Positions 1 to 12,061 of a stretch of DNA of 64,000 bases are shown piece after piece. The DNA comes from Cryptomeria japonica (lineage: Eukaryota; Streptophyta; Pinopsida; Cupressales; Cupressaceae), in the NCBI RefSeq assembly GCF_030272615.1, contig NC_081412.1, forward strand, positions 38,444,911-38,508,910, in the 5' to 3' direction. The position numbers and the translations under genes are program-made. The notes under the pieces are model-generated. The model saw only the letters and a program-made list of their open reading frames with translations. It made no database searches and was not told where the DNA came from. Within the stretch, counting starts at the first letter, position 1. The number at the start of each line of letters is the position of its first letter.

Positions 1-689
1 AGAGGAAAAATGACAAATAGGATTAAATGATTAAATCGTAGGACCCTAGGAGATGAATTAGAAATGCAAGGACAAAAATTAGGTCATGGCAAAAGATAAT
101 TGATATAGGGTCGATTTGATCATGATTTAATGATGAAAATTGGATAATTGATAAAGTGTCAATGTTGATTGATAAAGATCAATGATAAATTGATCAAGAT
201 GACAAAGATGAAATTGATAGACACTAACTGATGAGGACCAATGACTAATCGACCCAAATTTATGAGAAATGGTGATCGATTGAGATCAATGACAAATCGA
301 TCAAAGATTGATAAAAGGTCAACTTTATGAAGGTTGAATGACCAAAGACCAATGACAAATTGATCTCAAATTGATAAGAGATTGATAAATTGATGATTGA
401 TCAAGACAAAACCATACTTCAACATTGAGAAGGGTTGACGATGTCCAATTGACATGATAATATTGATAATGTTCAAAGATCGCAATTGATAATGATAATG
501 TTGACAAGACCTAATTGAGAATGCAACAAATGCAAGAAATGTAGAAGAATGACAAAATGTTGAAAAATAATAAAGATCAAGTGTGTGACATAGAAGAAAT
601 GTTAATAAGATGTGAAAACCCTAAAATAAGGTCACATGGACATGTTAAAGTATGACACCGCAAGTGTTGACCATTTTTAGATGCCTACA
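1..689 (-). mobile_element. Partial gypsy-type LTR, 5' end of LTR at 689
   Basis: Read on the minus strand, the LTR starts at 689 with TGTAGGCATC followed by AAAAATGGTCAAC, the usual look of a plant gypsy LTR start. It runs out of the window at position 1. The body is rich in short GATCAAT/TTGATAAA words on the plus strand and has no coding potential. Homology to the neighbouring copia LTR stops exactly at 690, so this element probably inserted into that LTR. The other end and the internal region lie outside the window, so family and completeness are inferred from the terminus alone. Confidence 0.5.
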
Positions 690-1028
690 ACCAAAATAAC
701 CCTATTATTCCTGAAATGTCGGACACCAAATCTCCAATCTTGCATGAGAATCTATACTAGAGGCTAGGATTATGAATTAAGTTATTCCAATCACCTAATA
801 AAACATCTCTTCCACCACAAAGAAAGATATGCAACCAAAATTGAGTTCTACTCAATGTACCCTTACTCTAAGTTCCACCTTCCAGACTTAAGTAAAGTAG
901 ATATCAAACTTCCGATAGAACAATTTTGCATATTCCAGATATGGCTTCTAATCTAACTTTCCATCAATAAAAATCCCAAAATACTCCTCAAGCACTTATC
1001 TCTACCAGTACAGTGTCTCTTGCCAACA
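690..1028 (-). repeat. Truncated 3' LTR of the 0.7-8.0 kb element
   Basis: This stretch aligns along its whole length with 7645-7980, for example over the shared run around TTGAGTTCTACTCAATGTAC. It starts on the minus strand with TGTTGGCA at 1028. Only the U3 beginning is present; the rest was displaced by the LTR insertion ending at 689. Confidence 0.8.
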
Positions 1029-1043
1029 ATCTCTCCCTTTGGC
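1029..1043 (-). other. Polypurine tract of the 0.7-8.0 kb element
   Basis: The minus strand reads GCCAAAGGGAGAGATT directly before the LTR start. The same block (GCCAAAGG.GGAGATT) precedes the 3' LTRs at 18606 and 60514, so it is a shared copia plus-strand priming site. Confidence 0.75.
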
Positions 1044-1418
1044 ATCGATGGCAACATAGTGAAAAATGACATTGTTAAACCAAAAAAGTCGTACACCACA
1101 AAATTTCAAAACTACAAAAATGTAATAGGCTCAATAGGCTCCCCTTGGGAATATACAAAATTTTTCATTTCTCTCTCCCCCTTTGACATCAATTGAAAAG
1201 GTAGGTATCCCCTCAAAATCTATGTACAAGGGTATACACAACAACTTACAAAAATTTGAAGATGTCTGCAAAAATAGTCTTCAAGGACTACAAGTGATCA
1301 TCCCAACCTTTCTTCAAGTTCTCCAAATATTGATGAGAGCACTAAATAGGTATGCATGCATTTCCACTCCTCTGAGGTTAGAAGGAATGCTCTTGTTCAA
1401 TGCATTTATGGCATCCTG

Positions 1419-4400
1419 CTAACTGTTAAGAAGAGTATCCAACCAGAGAGTGATTAGGTTCCTCAGCTCTCCCACTCTACCAACTAGTTTATCTTTCTCT
1501 TGAGTCAAACTCTTGATTTTATCTAGTAGATTCATCACCTGAGATTCATAATTACTAGCAAAAATGTCCTGGGGAGCATAGGATTGAGATATACTGGCTA
1601 GATGTCCTTCACATTCCTTGATCTTCTTATCAAGCTCTCTAGTGAACTTCGAAAATAGAAGACATGACTTGTAGATTTTTCTTCCTTCATCCAATGCCTC
1701 TTGAATTCTCCTCATACCAGTAGTCAGACTAGCCCTATCGCCTTCAACCATTCTCAAAACTATCCTTAACCTCATGGCATTGAATTGGCTAAGAACTTTA
1801 CCTTTAGTAGTTTTCTCTAAAGAGACAAAATGAGAGTCCACTAACTTGAGCATACTTCTTAGCTTGTCGAAGGGTGATTCGATTGTGTCTTGCTTGAATG
1901 ATGATAGAATTTTCTTAAGAACACTTATGGCTAAGGATATAAGCTCTTTGTCCTCAGAGTGGAACTTCAACAAGTCTTCACTGGCTTTAGCTTAGGCGAG
2001 TGCCACAAGTTTGAGTGCTTGGATAGGAGATAAAGAATTGATATGGATAGGTCCTTGGATGAGATCTATGTCATTGATTATGTGCAGTCATTGGTTAGGA
2101 GGGACCTCAAAGAGATCAATACAGACTGGGCAAAAAGAGTAAACACAAAAAAAATAAGAGGATATGATGGAGGCAAAGGAAAATTGAATATATTAGATCA
2201 TGAAAAACTGAATACAGATAACCGGTAACATTCGAGTTACAAGATTTGGCTCACTGGCCTGCTACAAACATGCTTAATTTCAGAGTAGGTCACTCACAGA
2301 CCTCCAATCCTAAGATTTATCTCCTATATTCTATCTCCTTCCTGGGATATGAATTATAATGCTCAATTACAATGATTTATACAATCCAAGGGGATCCAGT
2401 CAGCCCAAAAGGGATCAAATATCAAAGAACAAGATCAAATGTGTAAAACCAAAAGGTCAGCATTCACCAAAGATATTCCTCCAAAAAATTGAAAGGATGA
2501 AGTGAGGATCAAAGGAAGGTCAGCCACATGCCAAGGAACATCGGGATCAATGAACAGGGTTGTACAAGCTACGAAAAGGATCTGATAGGTTCACCAATGC
2601 AATAGGTCCAAGCACTTCCAGTGTCAGAAAACTATCTCAGAATCCAGAATCGATAACTTGTCAGAAAATGATCCAAATGCTCTATCATTTAGGAATAAAG
2701 AAGATGCTCATGTTCTAAAGAAAAATCCAACTCCACAAGATCTAGTGAGCCAATGCAAGAAAATACAAAATGAAATGTTGAATCTACAAAATAGAAACCA
2801 ACAAAAAAAAATATTTTTGTTTTATGCGAGGTTGCCAAATCAAGGATGCCCATGCATCAATTATCTGCTTGCCTTATCAGATTCCATAATGTTTCTTTCC
2901 ACCTGAGTTTGTTCAATCTTGTCTTCATCCTTCTCCTTCTCTCCCTTCTCTATATCCTCTACCTTCTCACTGCCAACCTCCCAAGGCTTTCTTCTCTAGA
3001 TCAATAGTTATCACTAGAGGATTCTGAGCTGCTTCACCGGAGTTTACAACCTACTGACTATGATCAATATCATCTGCAACAATAACTTATTTAGTTGTTT
3101 GTTCATTCAGTTTTGCAATTTCTATCTCATTTCCTATGGGTGGCATCCCAAGGACTTTCATAATAGACTTTTGAACACTTTCCTAAAATTTCTCAAGAAC
3201 CACCTCATACTTATACTTTAGAAGTATTTCCCTCAAAATTTCTTGTGTCTCCTTATTTACTTCCTCATTCTTGCCAACCATTATCTTATTTACTCTAGTT
3301 TTGCTTCTAAATTAATCTTTATTTTCTTTAAGGATTTTATCAACTCTTGTCTTGGAAATTACCGAACAGGGCTGCACTAGCTCATATTCCCTTATTCTCT
3401 CTTCTTCTATTCTAGCAATTTATTTTCTCATATCCAAAATATCATACAAACTTTTAGGAACTTTAGAAGCAATTTCTATAAGATCCCTGCTACACTTATT
3501 CAAATATACGTAGCTTCTTCTACAGATCTCTTCCCTTTCTCATCCAATCGGTCATAAAATTGAGAAAGCAATTTGAGATTACCTTGTTGTGTTATTTCTT
3601 CCTTCACTTGCTTAAGGGTTAGACTGGATTGTTCAGCTTCAACTCTTGGCTTCTTACTCAAATGACCTTCTCTGAATGATTGCATCTTGACAAACCTAGT
3701 AGTAGTAGCATTTTTCTTGACTTCTCTCACTGCTTCATTTGATTCAATCTCCTCTTCCACAATGGCTGCCACGTAGACTCTTCATGGTTTCCCTTTCTTC
3801 CTCTTCTCATCTCCATTAGATGATTTGGATTGAGGCTTTTGTGGAGGGGCAAACTTTTGAGCACCGGAGGAAGGTGCTGACCTTGTTTGCCTTGGCTTAG
3901 GAGGAGTATCTGGTTTGGTCTTCTTGGGTTTGGCCATAACTTATTTGTTCAAGATGTTTTGTTCTTTGGCTCTTTGGACTACCGCCTTTGTAATTCCCAT
4001 CTCCTATGCTAGCTACTCCACTTCCTTCCTTATTCTTCTCTGATTTTAGGTTTGGTGAATTGGGTGTGTAGGCTAAAGCTTTTCTCCTTACATGTCACAA
4101 ATTTTTCCTCTGATTTGTCCACTAGTTTTCTCAAAGGGTGTTGAGTATACACATCAAGAGTATTACCATCAACCTCATACCCCATGGGCATGATCCATAT
4201 TTTCCTAGGTTTAACAACCTCCATTAAGCATTGGTCAATGTCCACCATGAATCATATGGAGTCTTCATACCTCTCCACAATTTTCTTAGGGATCCTTTCC
4301 TTGCTCTGCATCATTCCTTGAAAGGATTTGAAGTAACCCCATAGGATATCTTTATGTACTTGTGCATCTCCTAAACCTTGTAAAGCTTCATTAATTTACA

Positions 4401-5214
4401 CCGCCACTGGTTTGTCATATGCCCATTGAACTTTTCCTACACCGGGGACCTCTTTCATGAAATAAAAAAATAAATACATAATTAGAGTACCATATTTAAA
4501 TACATGATTTTTGTCTTGCTTTATCTTCTTCAAATTTCTCATGAGCTCATTCTAAAGTACCCCACACAAATCATACAACTTTTCTTCTTTGAGGATTTGA
4601 TAGGCAATGTAAATGGTTGTACTAGATACTGAGTTGACTCTACTGGATTGGTAGACCTTGTAGTCCATCACCATGGATGTAAACTTGGCATCATATTCAA
4701 CAATGTCACTGATTGCCATCAATCTTCTATCATGTTGGGAACCGGTTACCTCTTTCTTCACATTCCTTGAGGCAGGAACTTCACCACTTGCATTCAAGCA
4801 TGTTATATCTTTCATTACTTGCTTTGTGATATTGTGTGGCTTGTCAAGCCATATGAATTCATCATGAATCCTGTTTAAAATGTATCTAACCCATTCGGGT
4901 TTGTCAAAAACTAAAAAGTTCACCAATTGAGTAAAACCATTATTCTGGAGAGATTTGAATTTGGTTTATAGGTTTCCCATGCCATCCTTCATGTGCTTTG
5001 TATAAAGTGTTAACATTTCAGCATTTTTGAGCTCTTCAATGTTACAATGGATATAAGCACTAATGTCTTCAACATGCAAAACACCATATGGAATGGATGA
5101 AAATGCTCCATTCAGATCATCTTCCATCAATTTATATGGGTCTTTCTTAAACTTATGCCTTACCCTATTAGTTACATAAAGAACCAATGAAGTCACCACA
5201 CCAGATGATGCCAT
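1419..5214 (-). pseudogene. Orphan ORF2 of the 0.7-8.0 kb element (unknown family)
   Basis: I do not recognise a catalytic domain. Reading down the minus strand, a Met start at 5214 is followed by open blocks at 5214-4966, 4926-4552, 4248-4030, 3772-3500 and 1973-1419. They are joined by readable frame broken by single stops. The N-terminal part (5214 to about 4030) looks globular, with conserved-looking aromatic stretches (KPEWVRYILNRIHDEF; HVFKYGTLI). The middle is Lys/Ser-rich and the C-terminal block (1973-1419) is predicted coiled coil (SLTQEKDKLVGRVGELRN). Order and composition resemble the ORFs at 49.1-52.7 and 55.5-58.7 kb. About 0.8 kb of unrelated sequence (2041-2830) interrupts it. 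It may be a captured structural gene or a domesticated-type retroelement ORF. Confidence 0.55.
2041..2830. other. Probable insertion inside orphan ORF2
   Basis: The minus-strand ORF2 frame is readable on both sides but lost here. On the plus strand two stretches look weakly coding (2043-2228, and 2658-2830 with QDLVSQCKKIQNEMLNLQN). I see no clear terminal repeats or target duplication, so this is either a small inserted fragment or a rearrangement. The boundaries are approximate. Confidence 0.35.
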
Positions 5215-5639
5215 TGTCTAATTCTAAGTTATAAATAGAAAGTTTCTGAAAATACCTTTGTGTCTCCAACCAGGTGCAACAAAATATTTGTCAAATATCT
5301 TCAAGCCCTGGGTTTCCTGCAGAATCTCCTTTGCTAAACTCTTATGCTCTTTCGCTTCGAATGTAATGTGAGAAAGAAGAGTTAAATTGCCTTCTTATCC
5401 ACTGCATATGTATCTTTTAGATGTAATAAATACTTAACCCTAACTTTTCTAGATGCTCTATATCTCATGAATATTATATCGAAGTCTCAAATCGGAATGA
5501 AATATTCCACGAATCTTTCAAGATCAACTGCACAACCATTCACAATCATCTGCAACATTTTGCAGCCAGTTACTAATCATAGATAGGAGATTTTTAGGAT
5601 CTGCATGAAAATATTTCCCCTAAGGCTAAGTGCCTTAGT

Positions 5640-6850
5640 TACCGGATGAGGTTCCAACACCAAAATCAGGTGTGGACCCATTCACTACATTTGAATCATC
5701 CTTTTTGACCCATATCTTCTTGGGCTGCTCTCTAATCTCTTCAACCTTTGCTTTTTCCCTTATCGTCTAACTTGATCTTGTCTCCTAGAGCATTCTTGTT
5801 CATATTCTTGCTTTTGCAAAATTTTGCAATGTGACTGGGTTTGTTGCAAGAATAACAGACAATGTTGTTTCTCTAATTAGGCCTAGAATTACCTTGATTT
5901 CCTCTTGACCTACATTGATTAGCAATGTGTCCAAATATTCCACAAGCATAGCATCTCATATTTCTCCTATTTTTCATACTTCTGCATTCATTTGACTTAT
6001 GACCATATGTATTGAAATTGGAACATTGGTTGGTAAAAGTAGGATCATTATTGATAATCCTATTTCTGCATTGACTTGCCATATGACCAGATTTATTACA
6101 AACAAATCATTTACCATTGAATATATAAGCATTAGGTTTTCTTACCGAAGATCTTTTTTTCTTCTGATGATGAGGTTTAGCATTGCTTTGACTAGATCCA
6201 GAGCTTTCTCCTTTTTCATATCCAAGTCCTCGCTTGTCATCTCCACTTTTCTAACTTTGTATCATCTCATCAAGTTTGGTTGAATTGTTCCAGGATTTCT
6301 CCTTGTATTCATTTGCAACATCAAGATCAGCTCTTAGTATGTGAACCTTCTTTCCAAGATCTTCCTCATGATTTCTAGCATCTTGAAGTTCATCTCTCAA
6401 CTATCCAATCTCATTTTCAAGTCTGCAACATTCATCTAATTTGTCTTTCAAGGACAGAGCAAGCTTTTCTTCATTTTTCTTCCTTTCTTTAATCTCCTTT
6501 GTCAATCTCATCACAATGCCTTCCATTTCATTCTTCTGTACTATATTAGTTCTAGTCAGTCTATCACATTATTTAGTCTTCTGCTTCAAGGCTTCTTCAC
6601 CGATGCTTTGACTTTATTTCTCCTTTAGCTTATCAACAAGCTCATTTCTCTTATCCCTTGACTTGTTCAACTCGTCTTTCAATGTCTCAATGTATTCTTC
6701 AGCATCTTTAAGATTTTCTTTCACTTGTCAGTTCTCATCATGTGTATTCTCAAGATCTTTAAGAGCAATCACTAACTGCTATCTTAGACTACCAGAATCT
6801 ATTAATTCACCTTTCCTAATCAACCTTAAGTTGTTAGGATTCTCCAAGGA
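5640..6850 (-). pseudogene. gag: Gag-like protein, coiled coil plus four CCHC knuckles
   Basis: Begins just after the primer binding site. The first part (about 6790-6300) is highly charged heptad-type sequence (KDELNKSRDKRNELVDKLKEK), typical of a coiled coil. Four zinc-knuckle positions follow: about 6112-6070 (first Cys replaced by a stop), 6025-5984 (second Cys changed to Phe), 5953-5912 (CYACGIFGHIANQC, intact) and 5857-5816 (CYSCNKPSHIAKFC, intact). A Lys-rich tail ends at about 5640. In retroelements such knuckles bind the RNA genome inside the virus-like particle. The usual copia N-terminal Gag domain (UBN2-like) is missing, so the Gag is incomplete. At least seven in-frame stops make it a pseudogene. 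Confidence 0.7.
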
Positions 6851-6855
6851 ACTAA

Positions 6856-6867
6856 GCTTTGACACCA
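6856..6867 (-). other. Primer binding site, initiator-Met-like
   Basis: The minus strand reads TGGTGTCAAAGC, two mismatches from the common plant site TGGTATCAGAGC. It sits immediately inside the 5' LTR and fixes the element's orientation. Confidence 0.7.
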
Positions 6868-7980
6868 ATTATTGGAATCAATGAACACTGAAAGGGGGGT
6901 GAATCAGTGTTCTGCAATTATTAACTTTCTTAAATTGAGTCTTAGTCCACTTGATGCAAATGAATAAAAGTGAAGTGCAGAAACTCAATACAAATAAGCA
7001 CAAAACCATAACATCAATTTTTTTACGTGGAAACCTAGAAAGGGAAAAACCATAGTGGTATGGAGACCCACAATATTAAAATACTATGATCATGAGAACA
7101 ATAATATTACCAAGCACACTTCCTAGAGCTCATTACTAATTTACAAGAGAGGGATACAAGCCCCGAAGGACCCACTATTATACAAATGTTTACAATGATA
7201 ACTTGAATTTTTGAACTAGTGAATAGCATCTACAAATGCCAAAATGCAATTTCGGTTAAGCACAAAGTGACATGCTACCACTATTCTGGCACACTGCTCT
7301 ATCATACACCGAAGGACAAATTCAAAGATAGCACATGTGAAACTATGTACTGATGCTCATACACTCTTCACACATCAACATTCATACACAATATGATCAT
7401 ATAGATTGGTCTTATATATCTACATCACTTGATTAGGTCACCAATATGTTGACACCAGAAAAAAAATGTTTGCAAAACATGAAACGTGTACAAAGAAGTC
7501 AACTCAATCCTATTACAAATGCATATAAAAAGCCAAATAAATTGATTATATGCTTCACATATGTTATCTCGACAACCTCAAACTCAAAACCAATCATCAA
7601 AATCATCCTAAATATTTTGCATAACATGCTACACCCCTAATTACCAAAATAACCCTATTCTTCCTTAAATGTTGGATACCAGATCTCCAATCTTGCACAA
7701 GAATCTATATCAGAGGCTAGGATTGAAAATTAAGTTGTTCCAATCATCCAATAAACTATCTCTTCCACCATAAAGAAATATATACAACCAAAATTGAGTT
7801 CTACTCAATGTACCCTTACTCTGAGTTCCACCTTCCAGACTTAAGCAATGTACATATCAAACTTCTGGTAGAACAATTCTACATATTCTAAATATGGCTT
7901 TTGATCTAAGTTGCATCTATGACAACCCCAAAATACTCTTGAAGCAATTATCTATACTAGTATAGTGTCTCTTACCAACA
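6868..7980 (-). repeat. 5' LTR of the 0.7-8.0 kb element
   Basis: About 1.1 kb, from TGTTGGTAAG at 7980 to the primer binding site. The part near 6890-7310 (a G-rich GGGGGGTGAATCAGTG run, then ACGTGGAAACC...AAGGGAAAAACCATAGTGG) matches the same part of the copia LTRs at 17.4, 23.2 and 28.8 kb. The 7645-7980 part matches the truncated 3' LTR. Confidence 0.75.
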
Positions 7981-10449
7981 TACACAACCATATACAAGTC
8001 TTTACAACAATTTCTAGATACTCTCCGAATGAATATACTTATAAAAAAATGATCCAATAGCACCATTTCTATCTTATTCCATATAGATATCTATCTCTTT
8101 TCCACCTAATAAACATTCTTACAACATATATCATTTAATGGATATAAAATCCTATTCCATTACAAGATCTCATTCTTATACATAAGAAACATTACAACAT
8201 GAGCCATAAGATAATACATCATATAATTTCATTGCAAGATCATAGTCATAGAGTACAAGATACAAGTACATAGTCTCTTTTACATCTACAATTCCATCAT
8301 GAATACATTACACAATATTTATATATAGAAATCAGCTACAAGTCCTTTCTCATAATGATGAATCATAGAATCCATATCCGTGCATGCTAGCAACCAATGA
8401 AGAACATCCCAATGGAAGAAGACATCAAACCACTCGACCATGTGGAACCAAATAGGAACCGTCCCCCATGATAGGAGATGATATGGGGTTCCAAATCACA
8501 CTCAAGACCTTAGATGACACCTAACAACCAAGGGACTCAACATGAAAACAACCATAACAATGAACCACATCACATCACAAGGCTAATCATAAATAAATAA
8601 ACTTCCAGAGGCATAATCAACAAATCAAAGCATAAGGATCATGGTCACATGTAGGAGTGGAGTGTCATCACATCAACATGCTATCCTCACGAAGAAGGGA
8701 ACAATGCCAAACCTTGATAGATACATCACTACATGTTATCCTCACAAATAAGGTCAATCCATACCCATGGTAGTCATGCATGCTACCCTCATAAAGAAGA
8801 GTAGATCCATACTCCTGATATACATACATGCTACCCTCACATAGAAGGGTAATACCAATCCCTTGATAGAATGCAGAGCCATCTCAACCTATGTGAGAAC
8901 AAGTGAGATTAGCTTTCCATCTCAATAGCCTCAAACCAATTATTATCTTATTAAGTGAATCCCAACCTAGTTAATTAATTATTAATGTTATCACTTATTT
9001 ATATCAAGAAAACTTTTAATGTGCCCTAGCAGTCTAGACTCTAAGCATCCAACAAGGAACCACTTAGTAGCCTATCTCACTTGACCCCGGTCATCACATG
9101 AAATCCCACTCCCCCTAACCATATGCCAAGACCTTAGAGTAGAACATACATCAAAATAACATCATAGCCACATCATGAAGGCTCACAATAGACATGAAAA
9201 AAGTCACATCATCATTCAGAACATAAAGATCAATACGAACACATATGACCACATACAAGGCAAGAAATTTCACCAAAGAAATGAAATCAAAGAACCAAGG
9301 AATAAACATGGTTCAAAAGGATAATCCATAAAAATATCATTCCTCAATGGTGAGGAAAATCCATCCCACTAGAGTTTACATATTCATTCCTCAACAACAG
9401 GGATTCCTTCCTCTCGCTAGAGCATACAAAGCCAATAACCTCAATGGTAAGACAAAAACCACTTACTGAAGCATAAAATCATCATGCAGATATCATATGA
9501 AATCAAAGACAACTCTAAGAAACTCAATACAATCCAAAAATGCCTCTGGAAAATGCACAAAAACCAAAAACCCATACACAATGAGCAAAACTGACAAATT
9601 TGGCATCCTAAAAGCAGTTTAGCATTCTTAGAGTCCAAATTAGCACTTCTAAGAGCTAGATTATCTCTCTCAGTCCATCTTTTAGCACTCTTGGTATTAG
9701 TTTTAATGCTTTAGGTCACTGAATAAGCGTTTTGGGTAGAAATATAGAAAATCAAGGAAAACGAATAAAATTTGAAACAACACTTGCCCAGATTTGCATA
9801 TGGGTAAAAAAGTAATAAATTGACACTCTAAAGAGGTACAAGAGGATGAAAAATCATGAAGGAAACACAATATGGACATATCATGGACAAATTGTAAGGA
9901 ATTCTAATCGAAATTGAACCATATACATGCTTAGGAAAGCATTGAGCTTCTCAATACTTGCGCAATGACTTAAAGGAATATAGTACAAACCAGAGAATAC
10001 CCAAATAATGATTCAAATGACAATCTAAGGCTCAATCAGTCAACATACCATCTGTTGATAGGATTATGACCAAAACATCCTCCCAGAACATTCAAATTTC
10101 AACTACAGACAAAGGTACAAGGAGGGAAACTCAAACTACCAATACTTATAGATTATAAGATTATGCAAGGAAACATTAAGGGGGTAAAATTCCAATCCCA
10201 AGATTTTGCAAACAAAAACAAATCACAAGGATTGAAAACAAGATTTAAACAGGCTAATACACAGAGAAGATAATCCTGACAAAGCATCATTTCCAAATTT
10301 TGTAATTAATCAAATACAAATTCAAACTATTCCAAAATCATCCCAAAGACCAGATTGAATCCTTAAATATTCCACCCCACAAATAATCTTTCAGCAATCA
10401 CAGAGTAGGAAATCTTTTCCAAAAATGAAAATGTAGAAATAAAGTTGGA
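7981..10449. other. Anonymous non-coding sequence
   Basis: AT-rich sequence with no convincing ORF, RNA gene or LTR pair. It contains the minisatellite at 8677-8874 and a weaker pair of repeats around 9340-9425 (CATTCCTCAA...CTAGAG). The LINE inserted at its right edge, and similar-composition sequence resumes at 16481. Confidence 0.5.
8677..8874. repeat. Minisatellite, four units of 47-55 bp
   Basis: Units begin at 8677, 8732, 8779 and 8827 with CATGCTA(C/T)CCTCAC or a close variant, followed by an AAGAAGGG-like block and a CC.TGATA block. Units are diverged. Confidence 0.7.
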
Positions 10450-10678
10450 TTTTGACTACATGGGGGTGGGGTTTCAGGTTGCTGCGGTTCTTTTCCCGTG
10501 GGTCTAGGGGTGTTGGCAAGCCTTCCTTTATGTGGAGTTGGAGGGGGGGTACCTTGGGAGCCAGGCTTCCTTGTGTGGCCCCTTTGGGGTGTGGGGGCTT
10601 GGCCCTCCTATTTTATTTATTTTTTTTGTTGTTCCAATGTTGAGTCTTGCTGGTGAGGCTTCCCTGGTTGCGTCAGCT

Positions 10679-12061
10679 ATGGATTTCTGGGCTGGGGTGG
10701 GCTCAAAACTCCCACATCAGAGTATGAAGACTTTTAACAATAATCTTTTTTCATCTAATTCTGGGTCTGGGAGCGCTAGCAGTTCTCACATTATGAAGAT
10801 TAATGGATGTTTGGAGAGATGTAGCAAGAGGCCAAAGTTGGTTATTCCTCCTGAGATGATAGCTGAAGACATTGAATATTTTTCAAAACACTCCCTTTAT
10901 TGCAATTTTTGGGAATGAGCATGTCCTTGTAGTTTTTGGAAAACTGGGCACAGAGGACTTGGGCTCCAGAAGGGGAAATGGAGATTATGCTGTTGGCGAA
11001 TAACTATTTCATGGAACTTTCAATTGCATGGAGGATCACCATAGGGTATTTGAAGGTGACCTATATTTTTACAACCAAGTGGGTTTATTCATTAAACCTT
11101 GGCATGCAGGGTTTAATCCTTCTAAGGAGCTCCTAAATAGCATTCCAATGTGGGTTCGGCTACCACTTTTTCCTATGGAATGCTATCGAGAGGATGTGCT
11201 ACGGATGCTTGCTGCTCTATTAGGGAGGCCAGTGGGATCTTCAACGCAAACCCTGGGGAGAAAGGTAATGACCTTTGTGTGCATTTGTATTGAAATTGAT
11301 CTTAGTAAACCATTGCTAGATGCTATAGATATGTGTGCAGGTTCTTATTCTTGGGTTCAATAGTTAGATTATGAGACTCTACCATTTCGATGTCATCTGT
11401 GTCATGAGTATGGTCATTTACAGTGTAAATGTCCTAGATATAAATCGGCGGTGCGCCAATCTTAGCAGTTAGACCCGAGCCCAGATAGGGATGAGAAAGG
11501 GAAAGCTGCCATGTCAATCGAGGCTGAGGGTGCCAATGGTTTTGTCATAGTTAAGACAAAGAACAGGAACTGAGGACAAAAGAGGCCCTTATAGGAGAGA
11601 CAAGGGGAGGATTCCTTCAACAGATTCGAGGTCCTGGATGATCTTAGCCACCAGGAAGTAAATCTAGGGTTAACTCCTCTGGATCAAGGTGCATCAGGGG
11701 GGTTCCAGAAAGTGTAATTGAGGACTCTACCCAGGCCCTGCTAGTGGTTGGAAGCCAATAGATGCAGATGGATCAGCTAGTAGGGGTCCAGTTGGGACTC
11801 ACTCCTAGTTTGAAGGAGAATTTGGTTGAGGGGAAGGGTTCTCCGATAGCTTTGAAATTTGATTCGGCTGGGGAGAAAAGTAATAATTCCTCCACTCTCC
11901 TGGGTCTGCATCAGAAAGATTTTAAGAAAAGTGCTTCAGAGAAGAGATCAAAGGTTGGCAGAAAGAAGGATCTGGATAAGATCAAATTGATGGGGGAGAA
12001 CTTGGTTGAGTCAGGGTTAGTAAAGACTTTGGATTCTCACTTTTCCAATCCCCCTAATTGA
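10679..12061 (+). pseudogene. LINE ORF1 (DUF4283-like plus zinc knuckle)
   Basis: The likely start is ATG 10679 (MDFWAGVGS). The central domain at about 11028-11363 (GLFIKPWHAGFNP ... MWVRLPLFPMECY ... VCIEIDLSKPL) fits the DUF4283-type domain of plant LINE ORF1 proteins, which act as RNA-binding chaperones. A CX2CX4HX4C-type knuckle (CHLCHEYGHLQCKC) lies at 11391-11432. The Lys/Ser-rich C-terminus ends with TGA at 12059-12061, overlapping the ORF2 frame by one base. At least two frameshifts (around 10920-11030 and 11460-11760) and several stops break it. Confidence 0.75.

Larger units (their letters stand above)
690..7980 (-). mobile_element. Non-autonomous copia-like LTR retrotransposon without pol
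   Basis: Two direct repeats (690-1028 and about 7645-7980) mark the U3 parts of the 3' and 5' LTRs. A primer binding site lies inside the 5' LTR and a polypurine tract precedes the 3' LTR, so the element reads on the minus strand. Internally there is a Gag-like coiled-coil plus CCHC reading frame (about 6850-5640), then a long orphan reading frame (5214-1419). I found no integrase, reverse transcriptase or RNase H motif in the roughly 5.8 kb between the LTRs. The element carries many stops. The 3' LTR is cut short at 690 by another LTR element. Confidence 0.72.
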
